DNA from: Butyricimonas faecalis
GTDB lineage: Bacteria > Bacteroidota > Bacteroidia > Bacteroidales > Marinifilaceae
Direction: 5' to 3'
Assembly (NCBI RefSeq): GCF_003991565.1
Contig: NZ_CP032819.1
Location: 1,240,001 to 1,304,000, forward strand
Length of the DNA stretch: 64,000 nucleotides
A model generated the notes under the pieces. The model made no database searches. It worked only from the letters and a program-made list of their open reading frames with translations, and was not told the DNA's origin. Made by a program: the position numbers and the translations under genes. Below are positions 62,762 through 64,000 of this stretch, piece after piece. Each line of letters starts with the position of its first letter. Position 1 is the stretch's first letter.

Positions 62762-63319
62762 TCAGTTGATGATGAACTTCACGCCTATCCCGTATTCCGT
62801 GTGGCACACGCCCATGCTGCCGCCCCACAGGAAGCGTTCACGCAGCGAGGCCGTCAGCGCAATGAAGTCCACGAGGTACAGCTCCATTTCCAGCGTGGCG
62901 GCGCAGCCATAGACAAAGGCGTCCTTGTTGTTCAGCCTCGCCCCGTCGTACAGCGTCTTTCCGCCCCAGTTCACCGTCTCGTACCCGGCAAGGGCTGACG
63001 CGCCAGCGTAGAAGAACACCACCTTTTTCGCGTCCGAGAGGAAGTTGTAGTAGTAACCGCCCTCCGCCGTGAACTGTGCCGCAGGGATGGTCGTACTCCG
63101 GTATCCGTGGCTGGTTTTCAGGTATTCCAGCCCGTACACCCACTTGTTCCCACCTTTCGCGTAGCTCGAAAGCATGGCTCCCAGCACATAGCCGTCCGCC
63201 TCGTTCAGCCCGGCTCTCAACTCGATGCCCCGCATCTTCGGCAGGCACCGTTGGGCTTCCGCCCGTCCTGCCAGGAGGACGAACAGAAGCGTTACAATAA
63301 ACAGTACCTTTCCTTTCAT
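62762..63319 (-). CDS. traO: Conjugal transfer outer-membrane protein TraO
   Basis: A 185-residue protein with a signal peptide (ends GRAEAQ) and an eight-strand-like beta-barrel pattern rich in aromatic girdles (GYYYNFL, VVFFYAGASALAGYETVNWG). Matches TraO of CTnDOT-like elements. Overlaps traN by four bases. Confidence 0.87.
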   Translation of the reverse strand: MKGKVLFIVTLLFVLLAGRAEAQRCLPKMRGIELRAGLNEADGYVLGAMLSSYAKGGNKWVYGLEYLKTSHGYRSTTIPAAQFTAEGGYYYNFLSDAKKVVFFYAGASALAGYETVNWGGKTLYDGARLNNKDAFVYGCAATLEMELYLVDFIALTASLRERFLWGGSMGVCHTEYGIGVKFIIN

Positions 63320-64000
63320 CGCACGCGCAGTTCGTTGATGGTTTCAGCCTGTACCAAGTCCTCGTTCTCCACGGTAAACGTCTGGTGGCGTCCGCCGTCC
63401 TTCTCGTTCATCTCCACCACGAGCTGCTTGCCGTCGGGGATGGTGAACTTCGGAAGGCAGAACACCGTGCGTTCGGACCGCTTCCCGGCTACACGGACGG
63501 CGTAGTTGTAGGCGCGGAGCGGGAACAGCACCTGTTCCTGCATGGCGGTACGCTTCGCCACCTTCTTGTCCACAATCTTGAACGTGATGTAGTCCACGTC
63601 AAACGGCACATTGCTTTGGTTCTTTATCTCCGTGTAGAAATACAGCAGGTCATTGTGGACATAAATCCCTTTCAGCAGGTACTGGATGCCGAAACGCTTG
63701 CAGCCGATGTGCTTCACCTTGCGCTTGTCCTCCTTGTGCAGCGACTTCATGATGAGGTGTACCAGCATCGGGCTTTCGCTGCCCAGTTCCTTCAGGTAGA
63801 TTTCCTGCGCGTTGTTCGGTCGGTTCACCGTGCTGCCGTCGTGGATAAAGTCCTTCATTTCCACGTTCAGGATAAGCGGCTCATCGGCGTATTTCACATT
63901 AAATGTGTAAAATGACCCGTCCTCCGTGATGACGCTCATGTTCGTCTCGTTGCGGAAATTCTTGACCGTCGCCTTCACACGGATGACGTTCTCCGCACCG
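63316..64000 (-). CDS. traN: Conjugal transfer protein TraN (C-terminal part)
   Basis: The last ~228 residues of a VirB9-like DUF4138/TraN protein; the frame continues past base 64000, so it is partial. Blocks FRNETNMSVITEDGSFYTFN and NQSNVPFDVDYITFKIVDKK are typical. Expected to form part of the outer-membrane channel complex with TraO and TraM. Confidence 0.88.
   Translation of the reverse strand, partial: GAENVIRVKATVKNFRNETNMSVITEDGSFYTFNVKYADEPLILNVEMKDFIHDGSTVNRPNNAQEIYLKELGSESPMLVHLIMKSLHKEDKRKVKHIGCKRFGIQYLLKGIYVHNDLLYFYTEIKNQSNVPFDVDYITFKIVDKKVAKRTAMQEQVLFPLRAYNYAVRVAGKRSERTVFCLPKFTIPDGKQLVVEMNEKDGGRHQTFTVENEDLVQAETINELRVR

Larger units (their letters stand above)
54399..64000. mobile_element. 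Distal end of a second CTnDOT-like ICE (continues to the right)
   Basis: Gene order (small genes, PcfK, PcfJ, DUF3873, then leftward lysozyme, TraQ, TraP, TraO, TraN) is that of the tra end of CTnDOT-like ICEs. It reads in the same orientation as the first ICE, whose own distal end is off the window. The left boundary is placed at the break in the second integrase; the exact end is uncertain. Confidence 0.65.

Noticed and set aside
1..64000. CRISPR arrays or rRNA genes
   Set aside because: No regularly spaced direct repeats and no rRNA-like sequence were seen.

Overview
The window is from a Bacteroidales chromosome carrying parts of two integrative conjugative elements (ICEs). Evidence for the host: the Bacteroidetes promoter form (TTTG, about 19 nt, TAnnTTTG) recurs upstream of genes; starts are mostly without Shine-Dalgarno sequences; and core genes such as tryptophanase, GcvH, thiol peroxidase and an OmpA-type porin look Bacteroidales-like. 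The exact genus cannot be fixed by reading alone.

Region 1 (1-35143) is most of a CTnDOT/CTnERL-type ICE, cut at its tra end by the window edge. Leftward: traG (partial), traF, traE, traD, three small DUF3408-type genes and traA (ParA). Rightward: mobA, mobB (relaxase) and mobC (coupling ATPase). Next comes an AT-rich two-gene cargo (a KAP NTPase with membrane segments and a DUF4143 ATPase), then the regulators rteC, rteB and rteA with tetQ (tetracycline ribosomal protection). The excision module follows: a giant methylase-helicase, a DUF1896 protein, a small RNA matching RteR, topB/exc, orf3 and the xis2d/xis2c-like genes. The element ends with an IntDOT-like integrase and the core site GTAACTTTGC at 35134-35143. 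Tetracycline would relieve tetQ leader control, RteA/RteB would switch on rteC, and RteC would activate the excision operon, whose products also stimulate mob and tra. The small RNA next to topB can base-pair with near-identical leader motifs before mobA, DUF1896, topB and a small regulator, and with the traD-traE gap.

Region 2 (35144-about 52050) is mostly chromosomal: a nucleotidyltransferase-like gene, two LuxR-type regulators, tRNA-Arg, tpx, an acetyltransferase, an integrase relic, a PAP2 phosphatase with a long structured leader, tnaA, a DEAD-box helicase, an RlmI-like methyltransferase, a GlmM-like mutase, gcvH, tRNA-Asp, an OmpA-family porin and a secreted repeat protein.

Region 3 (about 52050-64000) starts with two tandem tyrosine recombinases, the second cut off before its catalytic tyrosine. 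After about 1 kb without genes comes the distal tra end of a second CTnDOT-like ICE: small genes, PcfK- and PcfJ-like proteins, an AT-rich Lit-like metallopeptidase gene, lysozyme, TraQ, TraP, TraO and partial TraN. It has the same orientation as the first ICE.
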